Of a stretch of 64,000 nucleotides of DNA, positions 35,701 to 45,987 are shown piece by piece. How positions within the stretch are numbered: position 1 is the first letter of the stretch; every line of letters starts with the position of its first letter. This DNA is from Phoronis australis (taxonomy: Eukaryota > Phoronida > Phoronidae): contig NMRA01001000.1 of assembly GCA_002633005.1 (NCBI GenBank), positions 1 through 64,000 of the forward strand. Direction: 5' to 3'. The position numbers and the translations under genes are program-made. The notes under the pieces were generated by a model. It worked only from the letters and a program-made list of their open reading frames with translations, had not been told where the DNA came from and searched no databases.

Positions 35701-38700
35701 CTGGCAACTCCAAAAGTGTTGCTGTGGCCCTGAGCAAGTTGGCTGTCATGTCCAAAGGGTAGTTATGCCATAGATCAACTCATGGGTCAACCCTTTGAAA
35801 GTATTGAACGGATTATTTGTTACTATATAATATATGCTTGTTTGAAACTGAAATATTCATTCCAAAAAATAGCACATTTCTGCGTATCTCTTGCTTTGGT
35901 TATTAAATGCTTGCTTTAATGGAAATTTCATAGAATTTTTTAATCAAATATCTAATCAAGGAAACTGCAGCTTCAATGATAACAACTTAATTGATTAAAA
36001 GTTACCTTTTTGATTTTTCTCTTGAGATTCATTACCCATGTTGCATACAACTTGAAAAGCTTGACTTATATGCTAGTCTATAGGCTGTACAAGTCTGTAT
36101 ATATATTCAACCTCATGCAAAAGGTTAATATTTTAGGTACATGTATTCGGTACAATTTGATTTTTAGCATTATACCACTCTACCACTAGTTAAGTTATGC
36201 GACTGCTTTTTTAGGAAAGTTTAACAAAAGATCAATAACATGACCAAATTTTGTATTATGAAAATCCTATCACTATCAGTCATGCAAAAATGGAACATTT
36301 TAAATACAATTCCTAACAGGGTTTTGGAGAACATTTTTTAAAGCAGTGAGTTCACTTCTGAGGTACGATGTTCCGTTGGCCAAATTTGGAGTGTTTCTAT
36401 GGTTCTACACAACCTTAAAGATTTTTTTGTCTTGAAGTGTGAAATGGAGATGTATTTAACTAGTGAAAGTTTTGGCATGTGGTACTCTTTGCATTTATTG
36501 GGGTCGTATGTTTCATTGATAGGATGCTGTTTCCATAGCATTTTGGAATATGTTACATAGTGACGCTGTTAGAATTTTAGGGTAGGTTTCACTCGTGATA
36601 CTTTTTAGCATTTTTAGCCTTGTTCGTCAATTCCTCCATTTATCTGCATAACCACAATAGACACTTTTTTACAGTATATCAAAGTTTGACTGCTTTGCTA
36701 CAGCAGGTGCCACTGAAGTGAATGGCACGTTACAGACCATCCTGATGCCGTGGGATAAAGAGTGTATGCCAAATCCTGTGAGTGATTCACACATCAATTT
36801 AACATACAGATTTCAATGTTCAAGTGGTGTTGTTTCAACCTGCATGTCAGAACAGGTGTTTCTTATATATACATACCAACTACTATCAACAATTTACCAA
36901 TTTCAGGCAAGTCCTGGTAACATTCTCATTAAATGTCCGAGCAATGTGGTCTAGTGGACTGCCATTTTTATCAAAAAACTACTAACTTCCCTAATTCACT
37001 GATAGAAGCTAGGAATACTCACACAATGGTTGGAGCATAATCAGTTTGGGTAGATCCTAATGAAATAGTATTCAATCCTTGATTCTTGAAATTTTTGAGC
37101 TGTAGCAATTTTATGGCATATGTTTTGTACTAGGTAATACAAAAAATCTTAGCTGCAATAATGTAACACCTAACTACACAGCTGCAATAATGTAACACCT
37201 AACTACACAGCTGCCGTAATATAATGCCTAAATAGTCAACTGCAATTTTGTAATTCTTTAATATACTCACCTGCAATACTGTAAAGTTTGTATACTCAGT
37301 TGCAATAACGTAACTCCTAAATACTTAGCTACAATATTGTAACACCTTTAGTAATCAACTGCAGTAATGTAACTCCTTCATACTTAGCAGCAATCACCTA
37401 AATACTCAACTGTTATACTGTAACACTTAAATACTCAACTGCAATACTGTAACTCCTACATGCAGTACTTAGCTGCAATCACCTAAATACTCAACTGCTA
37501 TACTGTAACACCTAAATACTCAACTGCAATACTGTAACTCCTACATGCAATACTTAGCAGCAATCACCTAAATACTCAACTGCTATACTGTAACACCTAA
37601 ATACTCAACTGCAATACTGTAACTCCTACATGCAGTACTTAGCTGCAATCACCTAAATACTCATCTGCTATACTGTAACACATAAATAATCAACTGCAAT
37701 ACTGTAACTCCCACATGCAGTACTTAGCTTCAATCGCCTAAATACTCATCTGTTATACTGTAACACTTAAATAATCAACTGCAATACTGTAACTCCTACA
37801 TGCAATACTTAGCAGCAATCACCTAAATACTCAACTGCTATACTGTAACACCTAAATACTCAACTGCAATACTGTAACTCCCACATGCAGTACTTAGCAG
37901 CAATCACCTAAGTACTTAGCTGCAATACTGTAGCACCTAAATACTGTACTCAGCTGCAATACTGCAACACCTAAATACTCATCTGCAATTATGTAACACT
38001 TAAATATTCAGCTCACAATAATGTAATACCAAAATACCTGTCACATTGAATAATTAGACAGACACTCAATCGCACCACAATAATGAAGTTGAACACAAGC
38101 ACTAAAGACATGGTTGACATCTGGTGGGATAGTGAATTTCAATATGGCACAGCTATGTATTTCAAAAATCAGCTGTTCTGTTCAATTATTCTATCTTGCA
38201 TAAGGTGTGCAGTTATGCCTAGCATTCAAAAAGTTAAGACCTTGACTACTCATTCAATCATTTCAGTGAAACTACTGATAGAAAAAACAACTTTCTCCCA
38301 TTGTGAAATGAGAAAGGTATTCATAATGATTATGATGTATTACACAAAAGTGAACAAATTTTATCTTGTTTTAGTCGTCAGTAAATCATACAGCGAGGCA
38401 ATGTTTAATATTTTTATGCCATGAAGGCCTGTTCAAAAATTTTATGTTATCCTGCTTTCATACAGACTGCAACTTATGATAACAAGGAAATGCCAACTGC
38501 TTATGACAAATTCATTGGCTGTACAAAAAGCCATGTGAGACACCTTGTATGTCATATAGTGTACAGGTACCCGTGTGGAAAGACAATATTTCACTTGAGG
38601 CACCTTTCTGTCATACATAGGGCTGCAGCAAAGGAGACACTATGTGATTTGAGGCACCTTGTATATCACACATATTTTATGAGTCATGATTCCTGCTAAA

Positions 38701-40995
38701 CTGTGTCCAACTCCATTCAATTGCAAGAATTCAAGTTATTGTACATGTTGTCGCTAAGGTTCTTTCACTGGCAATAGCTTGATATAACGTACTTTTATTT
38801 TGAGAACCAGTTTGATGCAGGCTATTCAGTGGAAAAAACTGGTTCTCAAAATTCGGGCACGTTATATCAGACCATTACCCATTCATTAATAATGGTTGTT
38901 TCAGGAAGACCTGCAGAATCTCCTACATATCAACCCTGAGGTCATGCACCATGCTTCCATGAAAGGCTATTGGCAGTTTACTGGTGCTCTATTGCGTGGC
39001 ACATTTGGAATGAGAAACCTCATTGGTCTTCCCACCGATGGTGATTATGATGATGATGAGGAAGAGGATGATGAGTAAGTATATGACCACCAGGTGTCAC
39101 TGAACAGTGTTTTGCTGTTTTGTGTAGTCAGAAGCCATCTTGAAGAGCAACACTGAACACTGAACACTGAGGTCATTCTTATATAATAAACAATGAAATA
39201 AATAAATAGACAAATTATAGTAACTGTTTTCAAATTGGTCATCGTATTTCAACTTATTTTGTTAAAATTTGTCCTGTTACCTAAAAGCCATTTCTTCTCT
39301 GGTAAAATCTCATCAATTGAGGACCGTAAAGCTTGCAATTAAAATTTTAATTTCACATTGTTGTAAAGGACATGTAACACAAAAGTAGTGCTTTTCTGTG
39401 TACAAGTTATTTACCATAGCTGACGGTGTTATATTTTTTGCGGGCATTCACATCAATGCTGGAAGACCTTGTGAAATATGAAAAAAGAATGATGTAGGCA
39501 ATTATTTGTGAGTTGTATTTTGAAAACACAACATACATTGCGTTAATGTCTTGTGCCGCTTTCTTTCATTTTAGTATTCTATTTTGTTACTGTATATGCC
39601 AGTCTTTTTTAGAGTTGACACATAGATTTAAATCTGATAAACGTATTCAGGCAGTTCTCGGCTGACTGTCAGCTATGGGATTTTTCTAAAACCCACTTGA
39701 CCCCTGACCCCCTTGACCCATGACCCCCTCGACCCACTACCTGGGGCAATAGAGGTGTTCTTGCGCTTTTACATATTTCATGATCTTATTACGTCGCTGA
39801 GTGACGTGGTGGAACAGAGAGGTCAACGATCGTTGGCCTTCCAGATTTTTGCAAAAATAAATGCAAAAGAGAAGCACATTCATGTAAGAAAATCGAAGAC
39901 TTATGAAAAAGCTCCGAACAAGTGTTGAAGTGTTGTCTGAGAAAAAATTATGAGTGTAATTCATTGAACGATGGACATTTCATCATGGTTCGTGTTTCAT
40001 TGTCGCCAATTTTGTCTCTTTATTGTAATTATTCAGTGACAGGTATGGGACTCGTCAAAGTCATTTAATGTATTTTACTCCTTTTGAAAAATAATCTTGC
40101 ACGGGCGGCGCACTATAGGAGGCTGGGGCCTACAGCCTCCTAATTATTTCAATGCTGCACAGCCCGTGTCTTGGGGCAATAAATTAGAATTTTGAGTTGT
40201 TATGGCAGACGAACACATTAGTGTACTCTCTCGACTCTGCACAGCAGGTCTCGTGCAGACAGAGGGCGTGACAGCTTGCATGCCAACTTTCTCGGCCAGC
40301 TCGTAGTGACGGCAAGGAGTCCTTGGTGACGATCTGATGTGCCACGGTTCATGATTCCTGTCCATTGTCGGCGTTCCTGTGGTGCTGTTTTTGGTTTTTC
40401 GGAGGTCCGTTTGCCGTTTCTCAGAAAAGGTGCGTTGTTCCTAGTTCGATTATGTGCACCTTGTTTATGGTGCATTTGAAACGTGTGGCTGTATGCTGCT
40501 AGTTGAGTCAGTTTGTGGCAGCTGTACAGACACAGCAAAGCTGAGTCGATAACCTGATGGAGCCAAACCCGGCTTTGGGTTGCGGGGGTTGTGGGTCGAG
40601 GGGGTCGTGGGTCGAGGGGCTTGTAGATCATGGGGGTCGGGGGTCGAAGGGTGTGGAGGTCGAGGGTGTTTGAGAACTATCCTCAGTTATGATCTTTTTA
40701 AAGTGTACATTAGTTGAAATGTGCTTCTTTATAATCATGCAGAAATGAAGAGGGGGAGGAGTGTAGCAGAGATGACGCAGGTGATGATGAGCAGGCTTTA
40801 CACAAGGTGCCGTCAAAAAAGACGAGTCTGAAAAAAGAAATGCGGTACTTCCAGCAGTGGTTATCAAAGATCTTAAGAACATCAAACACGTATTTTATTG
40901 GCGGTGATCTGATGAATCCTGTGATATATTTCCACCTAACCAAGCTGTCGCCTGGTATTATAGGGGGAATCATTAGTGGGTTGACTTTCACTTAA
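32698..40995 (+). CDS. F-box protein, tandem family copy A (five coding exons)
   Basis: Exons are 32698-32710, 35371-35758, 36675-36777, 38905-39074 and 40743-40995, with GT-AG introns and compatible phases (1, 0, 0, 2). The product is 308 aa. The F-box spans about residues 5-52 (SINDLPDFIQEKVFLNL, then VCTQVCSQWKD and VFWKRFIGKWF). The family normally binds Skp1 in SCF ubiquitin ligases and presents a substrate. Residues 53-240 carry CWVFKLYPVVWGCGVAAP, SKFDCFATAG, ILMPWDKE, LLRGTFGMRN and an acidic run. The C-terminal exon has a second acidic stretch, FQQWLSKIL and GIIGGIISG just before the stop. I recognise no known substrate-binding domain, so the target is unknown. Introns hold foldback elements and a minisatellite. 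Copies B and C are close paralogues. Confidence 0.8.
32711..35370 (+). other. Intron 1 of copy A (2660 bp)
   Basis: This intron is about 1.7-1.8 kb longer than in copies B (952) and C (864). Part of the excess is the foldback element at 33905-34740. It retains the paralogous motif CACTGTTCTCCCAAAG at about 33241, which is the empty site for the element inserted in copy C. Confidence 0.7.
33905..34740. mobile_element. Foldback element with CTCGACCCATGACCCC arrays, intron 1 of copy A
   Basis: The left end has tandem CCCTCGACCCA-type units (33905-34010). The right end has the same units inverted and degenerate (34660-34735: GTCGTGGGTTGA, GTCGTGAGACGAGGGG). Reverse-complemented, the right end reads TTCTAAAACCCC, like the left end of the element at 39683. 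No protein is encoded, and the centre differs from the second element. Confidence 0.6.
36675..36777 (+). other. Exon 3 of F-box copy A
   Basis: TTTTTTACAG precedes the exon and GTGAGT follows. It encodes ISKFDCFATAGATEV and ILMPWDKECMPNP. The length of 103 bases is identical in copies B and C, and phases match. It is too short to be found by length alone. Confidence 0.8.
37137..38045. repeat. Intronic minisatellite in copy A (about 30-bp unit)
   Basis: The array is a long run of units around TAAATACTCAACTGCAATAC followed by TGTAACACC, with a higher-order block (CTACATGCAGTACTTAGC, GCAATCACC) repeated several times. It lies in intron 3. A shorter, related array is at the same place in copy B (48745-49110). 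Copy C, whose intron 3 is only 839 bp, has none. Confidence 0.9.
38780..38869. repeat. Short hairpin element in intron 3 of copy A
   Basis: The 34-base arms 38780-38813 (TGATATAACGT, TTTTGAGAACCAGTTT) and 38836-38869 are inverted copies with several mismatches in the middle, around a 22-base loop. It is absent from the matching intron of B and C. It is probably a small non-autonomous element. Confidence 0.75.
38905..39074 (+). other. Exon 4 of F-box copy A
   Basis: TTGTTTCAG precedes the exon and GTAAGT follows. It encodes EDLQNLLHINPEVM, a variable segment, then LLRGTFGMRNLIG and an acidic tail DYDDDEEEDDE. It is one codon shorter than in copies B and C because of the acidic run. Confidence 0.85.
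39683..40680. mobile_element. Foldback element with CTCGACCCATGACCCC arrays, intron 4 of copy A
   Basis: The left end TTCTAAAACCCACTTGACC runs into units CCCTTGACCCATGACCCC. The right end (40575-40675) has the same units inverted (GGGTCGAGGGGGTCGTGGG) and ends GTTTGAGAA. Intron 4 of copy A is 1668 bp and that of copy B 623 bp. The 1045-bp difference fits this insertion, and sequence on both sides aligns with B. No coding capacity is evident, and the interior frames are unrecognised. Confidence 0.75.
40743..40995 (+). other. Exon 5 of F-box copy A, with stop
   Basis: ATCATGCAG precedes the exon. It completes an E codon and encodes NEEGEECSRDD, a Lys-rich stretch, FQQWLSKIL, LMNPVIYFHLTKLSPG and IIGGIISGLTFT before TAA. 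The 253-base length equals that of copies B and B'. Confidence 0.85.
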
Positions 40996-41598
40996 ACGAG
41001 AAACAAATACCCTCGACATGGTAGTATTTCAATATCAGAAACATACTCATCAGTACTAGTATAGCTTGTCCACACGGTGGAGTTATATAGGCAGGTGTTC
41101 CTGTGGCGGGGAACATCACTTATAAATTGCATGGTTTTGGTTGACGTATTCTGAATGAAGAGCATCAATATAACCAGTTTTGGCTACATGCCACTTATAG
41201 CCAGTAAAGCTGGCTAGTCTTGTTTTAAAATGTTCTCGAAAACATCGTGTTTTAAAGAACGAATTATGGGTCTTATCTATAAAAATGTGGCTTCTTATTA
41301 AAAAACATTTATCTGTAGGATTCATTGGGTAAGGTTATGCTAGTATCTCAATAGGTGGAGCAACTGGACTGGTGAGCATCACTTTGTAGCCAAAACTGAC
41401 GTGTATTGTACTGACATCATCTGCTCATGTAACAACGTATGTCAAAAATATGGCATAATTTTGTAATATCAGGCAATGCCATGTAACCATTTCTGATCAT
41501 CATCATAACTGGGCTTTGTTTCTTTTGCTTCCCTTACTTGTAAGTCGTCTCTTTGCTCAGCTATTTTTTCATCAAACTCGCGATGTTGTTTGGTGAGC

Positions 41599-41680
41599 GT
41601 AGTGGTGGCCTAGCCACCTGTGTATGGATTGGGGGGAGTGTAGTGGTGGCCTAGTCACATGTGTATGGATTGGGGGGAGT
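41599..41680 (+). repeat. Two tandem 41-bp units in the 3' region of copy A
   Basis: The unit starts GTAGTGGTGGCCTAGCCACC and includes TGTATGGATTGGGGGGAGT. The two copies differ at two bases. Copy B has a single related unit near 52028 (AGGTGGTGGTCTATCCACC). Confidence 0.85.
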
Positions 41681-42009
41681 GTTGCCATAAGCATGGGTAG
41701 CGCAGCACTGAAAAAATTGGGGGGCTATTGCTCCCTCAGCCTCCTAGGAGGTGCCACCTATGATAAGTGTGGATAATTTTATTCGTCTAGATTGACCAGG
41801 GTGGCGTGCAATAGGTTCATGTACATGACACAATGTGTGCTAAAATTTTGTGGTACTGAATTCATTACATATCTCAAGGAGTGAGCTTTCTTCTAGCAAT
41901 AAGTAAATTTTCAGTCATTTGTTGATATACTGAATTTTTTTCAACAGTTACTTATTATGATAATTTTGTAATTTTGTTATCTTTGTAGATCACCAAATTT
42001 TCCATTTAA

Positions 42010-42015
42010 AGTAAA
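42010..42015 (+). terminator. Variant poly(A) signal of copy A
   Basis: AGTAAA sits in the context CCATTTAAAGTAAAGTGC. The paralogous sites in B (52316) and B' (56703) read AATAAA in the same context. It lies about 1.0 kb after the stop, as in the other copies. AGTAAA is a known weaker variant. Confidence 0.5.
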
Positions 42016-42049
42016 GTGCTTTGCAATGACAACAACTCAGTTTTTATTA

Positions 42050-43370
42050 AAAAACAAAAACGTATTTTTCAAATTTTGTGTTCTGCCTTTTTAACGTTAA
42101 TTATTGCAATGTTTTTGTGGTACTCATAATGGTTGTCTTGACTTGCCATTATCCTGTGATGACAGGAGCCCTGTTCTCCATCTTGCTCGATAGTTTTCAA
42201 GGGCCTACAATTAGTACTGAGATGCAGAGGGGAGGGGGCACGTGAGTGCATTAAATACATGTACATACCACCCACTGCTTCTGGCAAGGGCGCAGTGGGA
42301 TTAGGAGAGTGTGTGGGTGTTGTCAGAAACATTTTGTAAATCAGCCTTCTACTCGAAGATGGGAAAGCAACACATGTATGGAGAATATAGATTACAAACC
42401 TCTGCACAACTCTACCTATTTTCCTCCAGATTCCGACACCGATACTTTAAGTCCGCATTTGATAAAACAGGTTCAAGGTAGGAACTCGGAAGTTGTGAGT
42501 TCAAACTTTTGATATTTCAAATGAGCTAAAAATGTGTCCCCTTTTTATATGGAACTGGCTCACTATCGAATTTGTTGGCAAATGACAACACACCTGCAAA
42601 TCTTTCACACGAGCGATTGTGGAGCACTTTTTTCAAATGAAACCTTTGAACTTCTATTCAGGATGATGATAAATATCCACTGTTTTGATTCAAGATTTTT
42701 CGTCCCTTCTTTATTAATACAGTTTTAACACTTTACAGTGCATCAAATCCACATCTATCAAGTATCACTTGGAAACCTGTGAGCAGTTAGGATTTGCATC
42801 AACTGACTTGGATTGTAAAGAGTGAAGTTTAATTACTCGAATCCTTCAGCCTCACAGTGTTTTGGATTTTTGTTTATCATGGTTGTCTATTCTAGTTTTA
42901 GGAGAAACATCTTTATGGTACACAGTCGCTATGGAAACAGTTATGCATGTCCACTTTCATACTTAACTGATTTTGGCCCTGTTTGCATCGATGAATCAGT
43001 GTTTTCATGCACATTCCACGTTACTTATTGTGCTAAAATGTTGATAGGATCAAGGTGGCTCACATGTTGAGATCACTTAGGAACACACAGCTACCGTAAG
43101 CTTGAAACGCACGCGTCCAAAAGATGGCATCTTTATTTCTTATGACGTTATGACTCAAGTGACACAGTTAGTTTTAAAGTGGAATCAATCAGTTGAATAG
43201 CATCGTGTACAAATGACAATGCTCCAATTGAAATGACTTGATATGTTTTATAGAACGATTGTCAAGTAATAAGAATCCTAAAACTATCACTTGTGGGGCA
43301 GCACAGGTTAGAATAATTCGAAAATAGGCTTAATTTGACATCGTTTCTTGATTAAAGCAATCTAGTTATA
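42050..43370 (+). other. Downstream flank of copy A, duplicated after B and B'
   Basis: No gene is seen. Segments align with the flanks of copies B and B' (for example CATTCCACGTTACTTATTGT at about 43013, 53686 and 58528), so the duplicated unit extends at least 2 kb past the stop. Confidence 0.65.
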
Positions 43371-43775
43371 NNNNNNNNNNNNNNNNNNNNNNNNNNNNNN
43401 NNNNNNNNNNNNNNNNNNNNNNNNNNNNNNNNNNNNNNNNNNNNNNNNNNNNNNNNNNNNNNNNNNNNNNNNNNNNNNNNNNNNNNNNNNNNNNNNNNNN
43501 NNNNNNNNNNNNNNNNNNNNNNNNNNNNNNNNNNNNNNNNNNNNNNNNNNNNNNNNNNNNNNNNNNNNNNNNNNNNNNNNNNNNNNNNNNNNNNNNNNNN
43601 NNNNNNNNNNNNNNNNNNNNNNNNNNNNNNNNNNNNNNNNNNNNNNNNNNNNNNNNNNNNNNNNNNNNNNNNNNNNNNNNNNNNNNNNNNNNNNNNNNNN
43701 NNNNNNNNNNNNNNNNNNNNNNNNNNNNNNNNNNNNNNNNNNNNNNNNNNNNNNNNNNNNNNNNNNNNNNNNNNN
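43371..43775. other. Assembly gap (405 N)
   Basis: Unknown sequence; the right edge is a C-rich run. Frames through it are artefacts. Confidence 1.
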
Positions 43776-44795
43776 ACCCCCCCCCCCCCGGCGCCCCCAT
43801 CCTTAGCCCTGGAGATCATTCCCAGTGGCATGCTCAACCCTAGGCCAATATAGTCTTATAGCGGCCAAATTTCTTTTCTGGGCGTCCCGGCGACCAGGGT
43901 TTGTGAGGTGTCGAGCAGACGAAGAAAAATAGGACAACCGGACAAAAGGGGGATGCTGCTGTAGTTAAAATTGCCCAAAAATCGCCCAATGAAAAGTGCC
44001 AGCGCAATGCCATCACATACGGCTTCTGAAGTGTCATTGAAATCCTGTCATTTTGGTGGTTCTCTCAAGTTGATCGGAAACGCTCTTCCTGTCATCTAAA
44101 AGTACTGAAAATCTTATCAATACTTTGAATAGGCCAGCGCACACGGTTGTGCACGGTACGTGTCGAATCCGTCTGAAAATTGATTGTTGGTGTCGCAAGA
44201 TCGTCAAACAACTTAGTCTTGTGTCAAGTTTCATTGTAATGCGGTCATCATATGATCTTTAGCTCTGGATATCACCGGAGCGGCTCTATCCCAAAAAAAA
44301 AAAAACAACACCGACTAAGCCCTGGCCGTGTTGGAGCTGAGGGCGAGGAAAAAGAGCCGAAAGAACTGAGATCACTAATTTGCAACGCTCTGTATAGTAT
44401 CTGACCAGAGCTGTTTGAGCGGGAAATCCGAACTATAAAGGAACTGAACAGCATGACAACCAGAAGTCATGATGCAGGTTTAACGCTCTTTTATCAGTTC
44501 CACCCCGGCGGTGAGCTTTCCGAAGCCCAAAGTCGCCTGGAAACAGGTCTGTGCGTCAGCTCATTGGAATTGTACACGCACCTTACACCAGTCACGAGTG
44601 AGCATACGGTCTAAAGTAGCTAGATCAGTGCATTTCTCAAGAAAGACATTGCGTCGGCATTGATGTCGTTCCCCACGACCAATACCCTATTTTACAACTT
44701 TTACAATCATATTGCATGTCGCACTCAATGTGCGAATCGATGGAGTCCTGTCACCCCCCGCATCTTCACCCGCCGGGCTACCGACGTCAATTCAC
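43776..44795. other. No supported gene
   Basis: Only short frames are present. A CGAATCCGTCTGAAAATTGA block at about 44165 resembles one near 31604 and the 12.5-17 kb repeat family. Confidence 0.45.
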
Positions 44796-44915
44796 ATGCG
44801 CGCACCCATCCTTATTAATATAGTGGGGGGAGGGCTCGAATCTCTGAAAAAATGGACCTTTTGCTAACAAAAAAGCGGGAGGACTAAAAAAGAACGGGGT
44901 ATCACATTCAGGTCT
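44796..44915 (+). repeat. Dispersed repeat segment shared with 23.7, 53.1 and 58.0 kb
   Basis: ATGCGCGCACCC, GAGGGCTCGAATC, ATGGACCTTTTGCTAAC and AGGACTAAAAAAGAACGGGG occur in the same order as at 23710-23815, and in reverse complement at 53088-53212 and 57945-58065. Confidence 0.65.
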
Positions 44916-45059
44916 TAGTGAACTGTGCGTCTGTGCCTCTTTGGTGGTTTATGTCGCGTTTTCTCAGACCGTGCCTTTTTGTTTCTCTGAGGAGGACCCG
45001 AGGGAGGATCGTTCACCCCCCTCCCCCCGGCCCTGGGTGCGCACATGATTCAGTGGAAT

Positions 45060-45490
45060 ATTCCAGGATAATGCTAGGCCCTCTCCTCTTAACGATAAAA
45101 TCTGAACAAAGTGTTCATTTCACATTTCCATTGAGATCTATCAACGCAGACTATCACACGAACTTGCGCTTTGCCGGCCGTCACTCTCGGCGCCGAAAGG
45201 GAAAAACGATTCCTCATAAAATCATGCACAAACATAACATCTCGGTAGAAAAGCTCACGCACACTCACACCTCACTGTCGTGAACTTGTACAAAACTTAC
45301 GAAAGCTAATTAATCCCACTCCTGGATTACTATGATATAGTACCAAAGGCACTCAGGCCTCGGCATCTCAGCCAGTCCACGCTGAGCCGGTCACACTTAG
45401 ATCTTGGATATAGTCTCAATTGGAAGAAACTCATCCGTCGTCTTTACACATTCATTTATACTTTTACAGTCTTAAACAACAAAAACTATT
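45060..45490 (+). mobile_element. Decayed non-LTR retrotransposon RT fragment upstream of copy B
   Basis: Blocks such as ATCAACGCAGACTATCACAC, GCTAATTAATCC and TTCATTTATACTTTTA are shared with the better-preserved relics at 53930-54720 and 58786-59690, in the same order. Stops break every frame. It lies directly before the promoter block of copy B. Confidence 0.55.
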
Positions 45491-45771
45491 ATTCGAATAT
45501 CTGACTCTTGTAATATTTTGCCACGCCCACTGCAGGTCATCCGCTCCACTCAGTGCTGAGCGCGGCTTTTACGTTTTTCGCAATCATGATAAACATTATA
45601 ATAAAGCACAAAATCGGGAAAGTGAAGAAATCACCATACGCATAACTCCCCTATGTAAGTGAGCCCTATGGACGTGTGACAACACGAAGGAAACCGTTAT
45701 GACAGTCTCGAGTCCAGCTAATTGTTTGGCGTGGAGGATTGGAGCCGTCCGGCCGGCGTGCCTTGTTGCAG

Positions 45772-45845
45772 AGAAGGTCCAAGCTTTTAAAATCAACCGC
45801 CAGGTAGCGGAGCATGTAAACCGGAACTGAAAAGAGCCGATCAAG
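45772..45845 (+). promoter_or_regulatory. Conserved block upstream of F-box copy B
   Basis: AGGTCCAAGCTTTTAAAATC, AACCGCCAGGTAGCGG and GTAAACCGGAACTGAAAAGA match the blocks before copies A and C, ending about 130 bp before the start codon. It is a candidate promoter or 5' UTR element. Confidence 0.5.
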
Positions 45846-45974
45846 CAACAAAATAAGAAGTTCAACCTGAAGATAAAGACAATTAACCCCGGGCCTGCAG
45901 AGTTTTTGTTGAAGAGGACGAAATAACTGCCCTCCGGACCTGCAGATATTAATTATCGGCCGTCTCACCTGCCA

Positions 45975-45987
45975 ATGGCCAATACAG
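45975..45987 (+). CDS. Start exon of F-box copy B (4 codons plus 1 base)
   Basis: CCAATGGCCAATACAG ends at a GTAGTT donor. It encodes M-A-N-T plus one base that joins TT at 46940 to give V-S-I-N. The same model applies in copies A and C. A 195-bp element is inserted 11 bases after the donor. Confidence 0.7.

Noticed and set aside
35552-35755. Antisense open frame conserved in all three F-box exons (also 47121-47324, 61745-61948)
   Set aside because: It lies opposite the well-supported exon 2. Its conservation follows from the sense protein and the conserved tract, and no independent domain or start context is visible.
43352-43837. Long minus-strand open frames through the N run
   Set aside because: Almost entirely unknown bases; not real.
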